Assembly (NCBI GenBank): GCA_037447655.1
Contig: JBBHKE010003300.1
Coordinates: forward strand, 1-64,000
Reading direction: 5' to 3'
Source of the DNA: Zygnema cylindricum
Taxonomy: Eukaryota > Streptophyta > Zygnematophyceae > Zygnematales > Zygnemataceae
Length of the DNA: 64,000 nucleotides
Below the pieces are notes generated by a model. The model was not told the origin of the DNA, made no database searches, and saw only the letters and a list, made by a program, of their open reading frames with translations. This document shows positions 11,805 through 23,480 of the stretch, piece by piece (the first letter of the stretch is position 1; each line of letters starts with the position of its first letter). The position numbers and the translations under genes are program-made.

Positions 11805-11990
11805 CCTTTAAAGAAAAAAAAAGGAAAAGGAAAAGAAAAAGAAAGAGAAAGAAAAGAAAAAACGAATGAGAAAGAGAGAGAAAGGGAAAGGGAAAGGGAA
11901 AGGGAAAGAAAGGAAAAAGAAAAAAGAAAAAAAAAAAAACAAAACACCAGCAAATGAAAAAACAAAAAAGTAAACAAAAAAAAAAACGGA
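11805..11990. repeat. Polypurine tract
   Basis: About 185 bases are almost entirely A and G on the plus strand, with repeated GGGAAA units at 11880-11910. Long phenylalanine-rich frames on the opposite strand (11776-12197) are by-products of this composition. Confidence 0.85.
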
Positions 11991-12220
11991 TATCGTACAA
12001 AGGAAACAAATTACATCTTTTTTGCGACAAATGTAAGTTCTCTTTGGAAATTGGAAAAGTGAAATACGAGAAAACCTATACATATACACGAATTCACCAA
12101 AAAAAAAAAAGAATCTAAAAGACGACCGATAATATCCCGAAAAGTAGACCAACATTATCCCAAAAAAAAGTCGTATTCTTTTTTTCGACTTATGCAACAG
12201 AAGAAAGTCGTATAGTTTTT

Positions 12221-12464
12221 TTAACTTATGTATCCTCCATTGGCCCGAATAACTTGGGCATTAACCCATTCTCCCTCCTCACAAAGAAACTCGATGAGAG
12301 GGAGATATATCGGAAGTTTTTCCCAATCTTTCCATTGGATTCAAATTTATTAATTTTTGAATATTTTCTTCGGTTTCTCCTTTAAAAAAATGCTCCGTCT
12401 CTACAGGACCCGGGGCCACTCAATTTACCGTAATTCGACGCCCCTTTATTTCCATAGTCATACA
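12221..12464 (-). pseudogene. Short-chain dehydrogenase/reductase C-terminal exon, disrupted
   Basis: The minus strand, after an acceptor-like TTTTTTACAG, encodes a recognisable classical SDR tail. It reads KGRRITVN-stop-VAPGPVET, then PMERLGKTSDI, then IEFLCEEGEWVNAQVIRANGGY and a TAA stop at 12221-12223. The closest family I recall is the plant NADPH-dependent aldehyde reductase-like SDR, which has NCVAPGP and GEWVNGQVIRVNGG in these places. Two lesions are visible: TGA where the conserved Cys codon (TGT or TGC) stands before VAPGP, and one extra base in CTCCCTCTC that shifts the frame before IEFL. No catalytic YxxxK or TGxxxGIG exon was found upstream (12465-17000). It is therefore read as a gene relic. 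Confidence 0.75.
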
Positions 12465-12779
12465 CTGTAAAAAACAAAAAAGCTTAAAATTAAAATAGAA
12501 TTAACTTTAGCAAATATAGAGTAACTTTAATAAAAATAGAGTAAGGAAAGAAAGGAAATAGCAAGAAAAGATTGGTTTCAATCACGAGACTTGAAAATTC
12601 AACAAGTTCGGGAGAGAGAAAGAAAGAGAGTGAGAAAGGGAGAGGGAAAAGGAGAGAGAAAGTGGTTTTTCACTGAAGGGTAAGATTTTCGGGAATCCAA
12701 TGCGAAATTGATTGAAAAAAATTGTCACAATGTTCGACCACTAGAATAACACAAAAAAATATGACCGATTGACAATTAC

Positions 12780-13765
12780 TATATAATCAGAATTTATACA
12801 GATATTTGTCTGTATAATTAATACTAACTCAGTTTTTGGTCTGGATAATTAGTAATTGTACAGTTGTTAGGTTGTATAATTAATATTAGTACAGTAATTA
12901 GTTTGTCTAATTAGTCTTAACAAATTTTAGTATGTATAATTAGCGTGAACAAAATTATTAGTCTATATAATTAGGATTAGTGCACTTCTAATACTGTATA
13001 ATTAGTGTTAGTACAATTATTAGTGATGTATAATTAGTAGTAGTCCAAGTTTGAATAATATATAATTAGTATTAGTACATCTATATGTTTTTATAGTTAG
13101 TGATAACACAATTATTAGTCTGTATTCTAGTAATAGTACAGTTATTAGTCTGTACAATTTGTATCACTATAGTTCTATCACTATAGTTTTTAGTATGTGT
13201 TATTAGTGGTAGCACAATTATTAGTACAGATAACTCTTTACAATAGGGAAATCAATATAGTTTTTAGTATGTTTAATTAGTGCTAGCACACTTATTAGTA
13301 CAGATAACTCTCTACAATTAATATCAGATCAGTTTTTTGTTTTTATCATTAATATTAGCACATTATTGGTTTATGCAATTAGTGTTAGTACAATTAGCGT
13401 TAAATTACCGTTGGTACGGTTATTAGTCTGTAATTAGTTTGTATAATAAGTATTATTACAGTTTTTAGTATGGATTATTATTGTTTTACTGTTAGTAGTT
13501 TGTATAATCAGTGTTGGTTCTGCTAGTTGTCTGTATAATTAGGTTTAGTGCATAATTAGTATTACTGCAGTTAGTAGTTTGTACGTCTGTACAATCAGTT
13601 TTAGTACAGTTACTAGTTTGTTTAATTAGTATTAACACAGTTATTAGTTTGTATAATTAGTGTTAGTTCAATTAGCATTAAATTACTGTTGGTACGGTTA
13701 TTAGTCTGTAACATTAGTATAGGTACAGTTAGTTTGTATAATAAGTATTATTACAGTTTTTAGTA
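12780..13765. repeat. AT-rich degenerate minisatellite
   Basis: About 1 kb of imperfect units of roughly 30-40 bp is built on TTAGTCTGTATAATTAGT(A/G)TTAGTACAGTTA. Unit length drifts and GC content is very low. It lies where the missing upstream exons of the SDR relic would be expected and contains no supportable coding sequence. Confidence 0.8.
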
Positions 13766-15304
13766 TGGATTATTTTGTTTTACTCACCTTCAAAACCCGA
13801 AAGCGTTCCACTCGTCTCAACGGATTTGCAGTTTTTTTTCAGTTATTTCTCAGTTACTCGGTCAATTTCCCAAAGATAATTATTTCTCAGTTTATTTTCA
13901 ATTACTCAGTCTATGTTCCAAAACTGATTCTAGTTGTTTCACTTAAACAATCAATTTCCCAAAAATGATCATTTCTCAATTATTTTCAACACTCAAATTG
14001 TTCCAGTTAATCAATTTCCCAAAAGTGATTATGGGTTTTCCCAAAGTGATTAATTTTCAGTTTTAGTCACTCTCTAAAATGAGCTTGCAAGAAAAAAAAT
14101 TGATAATTAAATATACAGTTCTTTGCCTTTCTTAGTATGTCACTCAGTCAAAGCATGCCAAGTACGGCCAGATAATATATCCAAACACAAAGTTGCAAAA
14201 TAGATCGGGAATACAGATTTTTGTGACATTAAACTGTGACGAATTACAATTTGCAAGTTGGTTTGAGCTTAAATTTTTCAAAATTCTCAGTTCACTATTT
14301 AAGTTTCAAACATTTCGCTTTGATATTTATTACAGTGATAGATTTTCATTAGTGTTTCACAAAAAACCATGTCTTACCTGTTGGGCCGCTTTATACGTAT
14401 TGTTTCCTGTATTCAGGTCAGGGCAGAGAAATTAACACGTTGGCCTGAAAAAAAAGAAAAAACATGTTTGTGATGTCAACTTGCTTTAACATTTGAAGTG
14501 TACAGAAAAAAATGCATATGTAGACTTTATCCAATTAGCGGATATGCGGAGAAAAGATATACCTGAAGTTTGTACGGCAAAATAAAATGGATAACATAAT
14601 CACTAAATAAACATAGTCACATAGCGATTATGTTTAATCACTTAACAATAATTAAGCAGTAATGACTTACCATAAACTCTTACACTGAGCTTTTATTTAA
14701 AAGGAGGAGAGGAGCAGTACCAGCAGGGAGTGGGAAAAAGGTAACCCTTTTTTTTCCATAGGTGGGTTTTTTTTTTTTTTTTTACATTACATGTCTCTTT
14801 TCTGATTGGTCCTCTGGTTTGTTCATAAGTTTGCGAGGGAATAATATCTTGTACGGTTCACGTCCGTGCGCTTCGTTTCGTAATTCTTCAAAATCGAAAA
14901 AGTGCATTCCGAACATGATGTCCGATGGCGGACGGCAGTTGCCGTTTGCTATTCACAGCTGTCAAGTTTGGACGCTTCGAACTACATATTTTTTTCGCCG
15001 CTACGATCCAAAACGGTCGAAACCTACCGTTCCAACCGTCACCGCCGCGTTTTTTGTCATTTTATGAAATTTGGGGTACGGATCCCAAAATTTATGACAT
15101 CGTTTTCCCATTTTTCCAAGTGTGAACCATCCAAGTCACTGTCATTATCAATTCCCTAAATAAATTATACACAAGCATTATGTATTTGGATATTAACCAT
15201 TTGCTGCTTGAAATAATATTGAATTATCCGTTCAATGAAGAGAACAATGTACTGATTTTTAATTATGGTGCCAGATTCATAACGCCCAGCAGGGCGATTA
15301 AAGG
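13766..15304. other. Intergenic, no gene seen
   Basis: It begins with a few degenerate units around CAATTTCCCAAA(A/G)(A/T)TGATTAT (13860-14060). The rest holds short frames without domains and a poly-T run near 14768. Confidence 0.4.
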
Positions 15305-15775
15305 TACACCGCCAATCGTTATAAGCGTTGTGTACGCTAATTCCGTCCCGCTTTTTTTTTTATTATTCTCCATTAGTGTAGTTCATTCTATTTTTTTCTT
15401 TATTCTATTTAGGGTTATTTTCATTACGTTGTCTCTTAAATAGAGTGGTGTACGGTTAGTGTCATACCGTACATAAATGTACCTTTTTAAGTTTAAAATT
15501 AAAATAAATTAGTTTTAGTAACCACAGACGCATGAGAATGTGCGTTCTAAAAAGGAAAAAAAAAACAGGTCGTAAAAAATCCCGCTCGCACATATTTGTT
15601 CGACAGCCGCGTTTTGACCGTGTTCATGTACGATTTGTGTACAATTTGTCAGATTTTGTACGGAGACCTATATTAGTGTAAGCATGTTTGCAACCGACAT
15701 TTTTTTTTCAAAGATCCAAATTACCATAACCAAACAATTAGAATGTATGATTTTTTCCAAAATTTTCAAAGGAAA
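15305..15775. mobile_element. MITE family B, truncated second copy
   Basis: The left end TACACCGCCAATCGTTATAA and the interior match 2480-2960 base for base over long stretches. The copy stops at about 15775 where the GC homopolymer hairpin of the adjoining hAT fragment starts, so the right terminus is lost. Confidence 0.7.
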
Positions 15776-15782
15776 ATATTTG

Positions 15783-16032
15783 CCCCCCCCCCCGCTCGGG
15801 GGGGGGGGAGGGGGGGGGGGGGGGGGGGGGTGGGGGGGGGGTTTGAAAAAAAAAATGACCTAGCGTCACTTCGATATATCGCGATTGAAATACATCGTGA
15901 TATCGGCCGATATATCGCAGAAATATCGCGATATTAAGCTCCTCGATATATCAAAGCGATATATCGATTATCGGCTACCCAAATTTCGGTACATATCGAA
16001 TATCGGCAAGGGGGCCTCGATACCCAACACTA
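15783..16032 (-). mobile_element. hAT terminal fragment with poly-C/poly-G hairpin
   Basis: The minus-strand end at 16032 reads TAGTGTTGGGTATCGAGG and is followed by TTGCCGATATTCGATATG. The same terminus occurs at 29332 and 62943. About 190 bp inside lies a C run facing a G run of roughly 40 bases (15783-15841), with GATATATCG words between. The other end is missing. Confidence 0.7.
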
Positions 16033-17683
16033 CTGACCAGTTCATCTCTGACACTTGTTTGTTGCATGCTTTGCCGATTTTAAGAGAATTTCGATAACTG
16101 GTAGAAATACGGCAAAACACGGTAGTTAGGGTAGTTTGAAAAGTAAACACCAAACGTGTCGCACACCCCATTGGAGAGGCTCTTTACAATTTACACTCTA
16201 CAGCAATAATAAAATATGATATAATACAATATAGTATAATACGTAAAATATAGTATATTATAATAGAGCAGCAAAGGCACCCTATGGTCACGTCTCTCCG
16301 TAGGCATCAACAGCAAATCCTAAATTTTCCGTACGGATTTATTGATAATTATAAACCTTATTTTTACAAAGTCAGTTCGTTACCAGCCACGTCTTTAAAA
16401 CCACAGTCCACTGTATTTTTCCATTATTAAAAGTAAGGAGTCGTGAGTTTCCTAAATGAGACCGAACAGTAGATGCTTGACAGCGGTGTCAACACTTTCC
16501 GAAACTGTTGTTTGATTGTCTCAAACAAGTAATGAAAAAATCATTTTTTTGCGTTTCTTGCTTCTGCTTTCCATTTTATTTTACTTCTTACCAGCAGCAG
16601 TACTTCAAGCCTCAAATCCAATATAGTGTTGCCCAAGCATGTGATTTCGCGATCCCAGTGGCTGGGAAACTGGCGCATATCTAATTCTTGTCAAAAGAAA
16701 AGAATAGTACGTCTTTAAATAGCTAAGGATTACATGTCGTGGGTGGTTGGTAGTGAATCAAATACTTGCAACCAGAAAAAAGTCAATTCAGTTGGTGTTT
16801 TTATTTAGTGAAGAAGTTGAAGAAGTTTTTATTGAAACTTTTTACATGTCCGGGAACTACCAGCAATCATTTGTTTCTCAAAAGGCATTCAACCGTCAAT
16901 GCCCCTTTTGAAAAGCAAATATCATACAAGTACAGTGTACACATCATCCTCCACACTAATATTGCGTACCAATAAGAACAGTGGTGCTCCTTCTGGGCCG
17001 ACAAAGAAGTCCGAAAGAAAGAAAGGTAGGAAGAATGAAGAAGAAAAGTTGGAAAGAGAGTAGGAAAAAGAGAGAAGAACAGAGCTTTTCAAACTCAGAC
17101 AAATTCAAAACGTTTAACAAAATGTACAACGGTGAAGTACGACACTGACAGAACATATTCAAGTAAAGCCCTTGTTGACTATCCACCAATCATATATTAC
17201 AGTGGCAATCACTATCCACATTTTTGTTTTGGCACCTGTAAAGAATTGGGGCTCCTGGATACAATATGCACAACCAAAGCCTAAGCTTGAAAATGCCTTA
17301 GTTATGTCATCATTAACATAAATCGCTTCCCTCGAAGATCAATCGCTTCCCTCGATGATCAATCGCTTCCCTAGACGATTAATCGCTTCCCTTGACGATT
17401 AATTGCTTCCCTCGACGATTAATCGCTTCCCTCGATGATTAAGAAGATCATCACAAGATAAGGCAATGACTAAGAAGATACACCTCCCAATATCGTCGAG
17501 CAGAAACTAATAATCACTCAAAGTAAAGGCCTCTATCATTCTTTTTTTAGAGACTGATACTATTTTTAATCTCAAAAAACAAAAGGAGATGACTAATGTA
17601 GCGAAGATAGACTAGAAGACGGTTGTAAAAAAACGCTTTCTATTCAGGGTCTCGAATAGTTTACAAGTTAAAAGTGCAAAAGT
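16033..17683. other. Intergenic downstream of PEBP2
   Basis: No gene was seen. An array of six 20-bp units, AATCGCTTCCCTCGAYGATY-like, lies at about 17333-17442. The first 100-200 bp below 17684 should be the PEBP2 3' UTR, and no clear polyadenylation signal was identified. Confidence 0.45.
17333..17442. repeat. 20-bp tandem array, about six copies
   Basis: Units read AATCGCTTCCCTCGATGATC with one to three substitutions each. The array lies about 240 bp beyond the stop codon of PEBP gene 2 and could fall within its 3' UTR. Confidence 0.85.
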
Positions 17684-20624
17684 TTACAAGTAGAATGCGG
17701 CTGTTGGGTTGCCAAGGCTCAACTGAGCTGCAAAATCCTTTAGGCTAAAGTTTAACCTTGTAGGTGGCTTTAATGACGAAGTTATTGGCTTAGATTGTTC
17801 AAATAACACCAATAGAGCCTTTTGTACCACATGTCCGATTTTGTTGTCGTTGTTTCTGAAGGAGACTAGTTCCAAACCTGTTCCCAAAACAGCCATAGGC
17901 TCGTTATTTGTACAACATTGAGATGACAGTAATGTAGGCAAAAAGAGAATACCAACAAACGAGACTGCAACTGGGCAACTACAAAAACTACAACTACCTA
18001 TCGCTACTCGAGTAGTTCACTTTCAAGGTGAGTGTTTTTTGACCCAAAATCATAAATTAGTGCTAGTGTTAGCGTTAATTTAGGTGAGTGGTCCATAACG
18101 GGCCACGTGACAAAACATAATCTAGTGTAGTTAATTCTAGTAAAGTGTTAATTCTAACAATTCACCAACTCTAAGAGAGATGGGCGATGTAGATAACACG
18201 AGTCTGAGGAAATGTTTTATACTGAAGGCCAGGGCACCACAACTTAACCAAAAATTGTTATTAGAGTTAATAAATATTTAAACATGAGGACTGTTTTAGC
18301 GTTAATAATTCTATTTCCGGTCCAAATGACGAGGACAAATGTCAACCGCAAAGAGCATCAGCATTAAGAAAAAAAACAATTAGCACTAATAACCAAAGGG
18401 CAAAAAAGAAAACTGGGACCCCGTTAGTGTTATTAACGCTAATAACAATTCACAGTGTATAATCATCATTTATGCTTTATACCTGCCAATCCATCAGAAA
18501 AAGGCGTGTACAAAATATAAATATTACAGTGGACCATGGCAGGTATTGTCCAATGTCATTCTGCTATCATGATATTTACAGGATCCGACTGCCAGGAGGT
18601 GGCAAAAAAAGGGAATGAAAGTAAGAAGACAAGAAAAGAGTGAAAGAATGGCAAAAAACGCCGAAGCAATGGCAAAACAGTGGCAGAAAATGGTACCTTC
18701 AGTGGGAGAGCTGCCACCTGGAATGTTCAGCACACTCCTGTACATTCAAAGGCAAGAATACATGCAGTGGTCAGAGTCTAAAATGGTTTTCCGAAGTGAG
18801 GAATAGACATCTAAAAATTCCTCTTAAAACTGAAAAAAAATGACACATTACAGAATGCACATATAATTGCAAAAGCGCATAATGTACAATAATCCATAGA
18901 GCCAATTTTCCTTGCTAAGTAAAACCGTTCTAAAAAAAAGGAACAAAAAGAAAGAATAAAGAAGAAAAAGAAAAGAAAACGCTTAGCAGATAAAAATAGA
19001 CTTTTGTCATAGTTCTTTATTTTGAAGCAACGGATGGAAAAAGGGAACATTCAATCGGTGTTCTGCTTGGGCACGCACTTTGGCGCAGGCTGTAGCACCT
19101 TACATTATCACCGCTACAAATTTCCAGGGTAAGACCTCGGTATTGAACGACGGTATATTGTTCAAAGGATAGAAATAATAAATTGAGCAAGCATTCTGTT
19201 TTAAAATTTCCCATGTAAAACAGCTCACCAGAGAAGATAGTCCGAATTTCCTTGCTGAAAGAGAGATGGCATGCCGAGGTCGACCATGACCTGCAAGTTC
19301 CAAAATATGATACAAATGTTATTTGACATTTGAGAAAATCAGATGGTTGCGGAAGAGTGCCAGTTTGTAGTTGCTGTATAAATAGAAAAGCTTAGCTCCT
19401 AACGAAGCTTGCAATTACATTGCCCACCACTAGTAATATTCATAACACTAATTCGGTTATGCAACTTTTTCTGGCCAACAGTGTTATTAACAGTACACTG
19501 CCCATCGTATTTATCTTTAAGGATTTAGTAGTATTAATTAAAAAATATAATATAAATTGTTAATGAAGAGCGAGGAGACGTGGCAAATTGTAGTCCACTC
19601 CCTTAAACAATGTTGTTAACACTATTTTATAGTTTTCGTCGGAAAACAAGTCGCGATCAAATTAGTGTTACTCTAATAACGGTGGCGGTGTAGTCGAGGG
19701 AGTGGACTGCAATCTTGATCCTTAATTCGCTTCAATACTGATAATTCCATTACACTGATAGCGATGGGCAGTGTGCTGTGAATATCTTAATAACAAAGAA
19801 ACTGCGTAATGCCGTTGCCATAGCCATCATCCTAACCATTGGAATGCTAAAAAAAAATGACATTGTATTATAAATTACATTATATCATATTATAAGAGTC
19901 CACATTTTCCAACATTTCTTTCTTTAAGGCAACAGAATGTTTCCAGCTTTCCCTGTTAACCGCATAACTCCAATAATTTATCTTCTCATTTTGGTGATAG
20001 TTTTTCATTAAGGGATATTGATTTTGAAAAAAAAAAAATTGACTGCTCCAACTGTCCCTTGAAGAACAAATAATGACGGAAAACAGCAGAAAAACCTCGA
20101 TTCTGACAAATAGGAGAAGGGCAACTTACCAAAGTGTAGAGCTTAGTGTCATCTCCAGTAATAGTAATGAGGGGATTTGACGCTAAATCCGCCATAGGCA
20201 TCCCGTTTTTATCCATAATGACTCCTCCAATCATATGGACTTGCATATCATTATTCGGACAAAAATCTCGTGCTGTGTTTATGGCAACACCTGCTTTCTT
20301 AAGCCACTCTGTGGATGACGTCACGTCTGAGGGCAGCGAAATAAAATCGGAAAATATCAAAGGATCTTCCACAGACAAGAGGTGACGGTGATGGTTTTGT
20401 AACTTGCGGTGAACAAAGCTCGCGGGATGGAAAAATAGAAAGAGAAGGACAGCAATGCCGCACGTGAGAAGAAACCCTAATCCGGCGAGCATGGCTTGCT
20501 TCCTTTTCTTTTCCAAAGCTAGTTCCTTAGGCGTTGGCGGGTGAGAAATGGCCCATGAATGCAGATTGATGCCACCGTCGGCCGCAGCCATTAAAAGACT
20601 CGTGGACTCCCGCATTGTGGCCAT
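17684..20624 (-). CDS. Membrane-anchored PEBP-like protein 2, divergent pocket
   Basis: The gene has four exons on the minus strand: 20624-20130, 19290-19229, 18737-18697 and 17877-17684. Exons 2 and 3 are exactly 62 and 41 nt as in plant FT genes, all junctions are GT-AG and the frame is open for 263 residues. The N-terminus MATMRESTSLLMAA matches gene 1, a basic run (EKKRKQ, 39-44) follows, then one membrane helix (about 45-66). The PEBP part shows ITITGDDTKLYTLVMVD (153-169), YLLW (183-186), VLNIPGG (188-194) and LNFSLKDFAAQLSLGNPTAAFYL (241-263). The pocket motif DPDxP has become D-L-G-M-P (169-173), and GxHR aligns with VVQK (216-219), so classical anion or ligand binding is probably lost. 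The C-terminal tail after AAFYL is also absent. Frame and splice conservation argue against a simple pseudogene; expression data would settle it. Confidence 0.82.
18045..18460. mobile_element. MITE relics in PEBP2 intron 3
   Basis: Two neighbouring stretches resemble family A or B pieces. One ends near GGGCGATGTA at about 18194. The other runs from about 18237 to CTAATAACAATTCACAGTGTATA at about 18462. Both have GTGTTA/TAACGC words and the ...GGTCCATAACGGGCCACG core. The boundaries are approximate. Confidence 0.5.
19425..19770. mobile_element. MITE relics in PEBP2 intron 1
   Basis: Repeated family termini (CACTGCCCATCG, CTAATAACGGTGGCGGTGTA, GATAGCGATGGGCAGTGTG) and the GTAGTCCACTCCC core indicate two or three adjoining decayed copies. 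None interrupts a splice site. Confidence 0.5.
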
Positions 20625-20633
20625 GCTTGCCTG

Positions 20634-20634
20634 C

Positions 20635-20688
<54 letters not shown>

Positions 20689-20707
20689 AGAGAGAGGGAG
20701 AGAGAGT
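20634..20707 (-). promoter_or_regulatory. CT/CA microsatellite in PEBP2 5' leader
   Basis: On the coding strand a CT repeat (from 20706) is followed by a short CA repeat and then the start codon at 20624. It mirrors the CT-rich leader of PEBP gene 1 and is probably in the 5' UTR. Confidence 0.55.
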
Positions 20708-20749
20708 CCTACTGGATTTAACTGAACAGGAAGCTTCAAGGACGCTTGC

Positions 20750-21226
20750 ACGGAAATGCGATACCTTTATTTTCTTCTAGTCACTATGTACGGTTCTGCG
20801 ATTGGAAATTGTTTGTGCTGGAAACGAGACGATGCCGCGATCGGTGCCTTTCCTCGGGGGGACGTTTATGACCGTCCGATGGGTCTTTTTCTGACGTTCA
20901 CGTAAAACTCTAACTTGTTGAGCATTCAGTGCAGAAAAAAACAACAACGTGAGTACGTAGAAACAGTATGGAATACGTACTCAGAAATATGCTAAATTCT
21001 TTTTCAAAATGCTACAAAAAGTAATCATTCTGATTTACTTGTCATTGTTGACAACCTGTACGCAGGCAATAACGCACTCGGGAAAATTGCGCGCGCGCGT
21101 ATAAGTGCTCGTAAACACCATTCCCGTGCTTCCAGCGTTGCAGTATGGCTTCAAGGCTGAATTCAGTACAGTTTATACGGAAGTCAGCCGGGAATCTTGG
21201 ATATTCGCCGCTATGTAGTGTACTGG
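20750..21226. other. PEBP2 upstream region, nothing recognised
   Basis: This is the probable promoter side of PEBP gene 2. No clear TATA box was seen. It includes GCGCGCGCGT at about 21090 and several GTAC words. Confidence 0.35.
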
Positions 21227-22924
21227 TACTGTATCGTCTCGAAATAAAAAATATTCTATTTCCAAAAACGCGATGGTTAAACCATGAAGGTACAAAACAT
21301 GACTAGCATGTCAAATTATCGACGACCATCGAAGGTAAGAGATTAAAATCCAACAAACGCCAACTAAAAAGAATACCTTGCAACTAAAAACTAGAAAAAC
21401 AAATAGAAAAAGAAATAAACAGCCATAAGCGCACTAAAAACTACCTACCACGATTGCAAAAGAAAAAGTGGGCCTTAGGCACAAAGCCTCTGACTATACC
21501 ACACTAAAGGTCATAACTAAGACTATCTTATATAACCAACGGGCGGCGTGGTGGTAAATCTCACTGTTTGGACAATTTTTCACCACCCTGCTCTGTCGGA
21601 TAAGGGTCGAAGCTTGGAAACAGTGAAGGGCGACCGAGGTACATTGGCGGTTTAAAGCCTACTAGAGGGTTAGGGAAGGGATGCCAAGTCCTCTAGCTTC
21701 AAAAGATCGCAATCGCGTAAGAACTTGTCAAACAAGGAGTCCAAGGTCCAAAGGAACTCCAAAGCAAGTGGTATGAAGTTGACAGTTAGATCTTCGTGCG
21801 CTTAGTCAGGTACTTTGGATGTGGCCACATCTCGAGCCGCGACACCAATGTCTCATGCTGCACGTGCGAACACAAGTGATCCCAAATGATATGTGAGAAC
21901 TACTTCACTCACTATCGCTCCATGCAAGAACACAAGGTCCACGTTAAGGTCGAGTATACCTCTATGTTGAGAGCGTGGTCGGATTATATGCGACCATATG
22001 CGTTTTATCGTCTACTTTACTTTGTTACCCACTACACTTGTTACATCTCAAACTATATTTTGTATTGTAGCCGATAACACATCGAAATTTTGCTCTATAT
22101 TTACTACAAGCGCAAATAGGCGCTTAGGAGGAAGGTTGTGACAAGACAAAAGGTACACGACCGCAAAAAAACTACGAGGAGAAAACAAGTGAAGCGAAGC
22201 CCAAAATAATGTCTAGGACAAGCTATAAAATAGGAAGCATTTTAAACATGTTTTTTTGTTTGACGACGACTAATTTATCGACGAGATCTCAGTCCCCCCA
22301 TGAACGACTTTGGGATATTACGGAAGAGAACAAAAGAGTTGTGCCTTAAGTTTCATTCGATAAATACGATAAAATATACAACTTCGATTTTTGAAATAGT
22401 AATAAACCTCCATCAGTGTTAGAGAGCACATAAGCTAAAATATGACTGTCGTGCACAATACACATTGTAGTGATGATATCTACAAACAAGGTCAAACTCT
22501 GTAAGTGAGCGGATTGGCGCAATGGAGACCTTGGGATGCAAACCGAGACCGACGACAAAGGTAGGTAAAGCAATATGTTTACGAGCGCGTGATTATTACT
22601 AATGATCGATGTGGAATGTAAAGAAAAGCTTGCGGATATGGACATGTAAACTATGCTTTTTCATTATGTCTCGTTGACAATAGGGTTAGGTTTTAACTTT
22701 AATAGTATACTCTCCTCCATTAATATGTTTTGGAATATGCCATTGGAAAGAAATTTGCCAATCGTTTACATGCATGGTCTCGCTTTTTTGAACACAATCT
22801 CCCTCCGCAAAAATAACCTGTCCAAAAATTATGATCCACACATAAGAAGAGAAGCAAAAACTGTCAAATTCAAATCCAAATCAAAAATCAATCTAGATTC
22901 ATAAGATATTACACATAGCATTTG

Positions 22925-23480
22925 CTTGAACCACTTGAAAGAAACCATCGAACAAGTGTTGAGGCCAAACGAAAAGTGGTAATATTATAGCATCAGTTGC
23001 CTCTTTCCTTGAATCATTAAATGGACCCAAAGCCTTAATATCACGAAGTAATCACAATTGATCATTTACTTTGCTACTCTTAACCATCGTGACCAAACCA
23101 ATACAATTTAAACAGTGCACCACACTAGTTATTGTGCACTTTTCTAAACGTACGTTATTTATAATGGTGAATACCAAATTTTTGTACGAACCAATTTCAT
23201 CCATGTAGAAGTTTGGTCCGCACGTTTAGGTAAACCACACTTTTTTTGAAAACAAACCATTCTTTATAAGTGAGGCAACATCAATTGAATAAACAATGCT
23301 TCCTCTCACCGTTAACCCTATATAAATTCCTTTACAGATCCAAAGGATCCATGGATTCCCTGAACCATATGGGTGTTTCGATTCCAATGGATTGTCTCTC
23401 GCCATTGGCACCACCACAACTCGCATGAATAGAGTCTTTCCGGGGCGATACACCTCTTTGTTTGTTGCCAAGTTGGTCAT
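22925..23480 (-). pseudogene. hAT (DUF659-type) transposase relic in copy 1
   Basis: Read across frames on the minus strand, the product shows the order expected of plant hAT transposases with a DUF659 core. IGLTVRGSIVYSIDVAS compares with the family RGTxFLKSVDAS. MDEIGSYKNLVFTIINN compares with EEVGxxNVVQVVTDN. TSVVHCLNCIGL compares with TPCAAHCIDLML. Frame breaks and stops occur between them, and the TDN aspartate is replaced, so it is non-functional. The assignment rests on motif order recalled from the family. Confidence 0.55.

Noticed and set aside
11776-12197. Phenylalanine-rich minus-strand frames resembling membrane proteins
   Set aside because: They are translations of the polypurine tract.
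14360-14450. Minus-strand stretch with acceptor and donor-like ends as an upstream SDR exon
   Set aside because: All frames have stops and no SDR motif is present.
17323-17442. Possible CRISPR-like array
   Set aside because: Contiguous 20-bp units without spacers, in a eukaryotic nuclear genome.
22346-22645. 99-100 codon minus-strand frame shared by both hAT copies (also 27376-27675)
   Set aside because: Conserved only as far as the whole element is. No hAT dimerisation or zinc-finger motif is visible.
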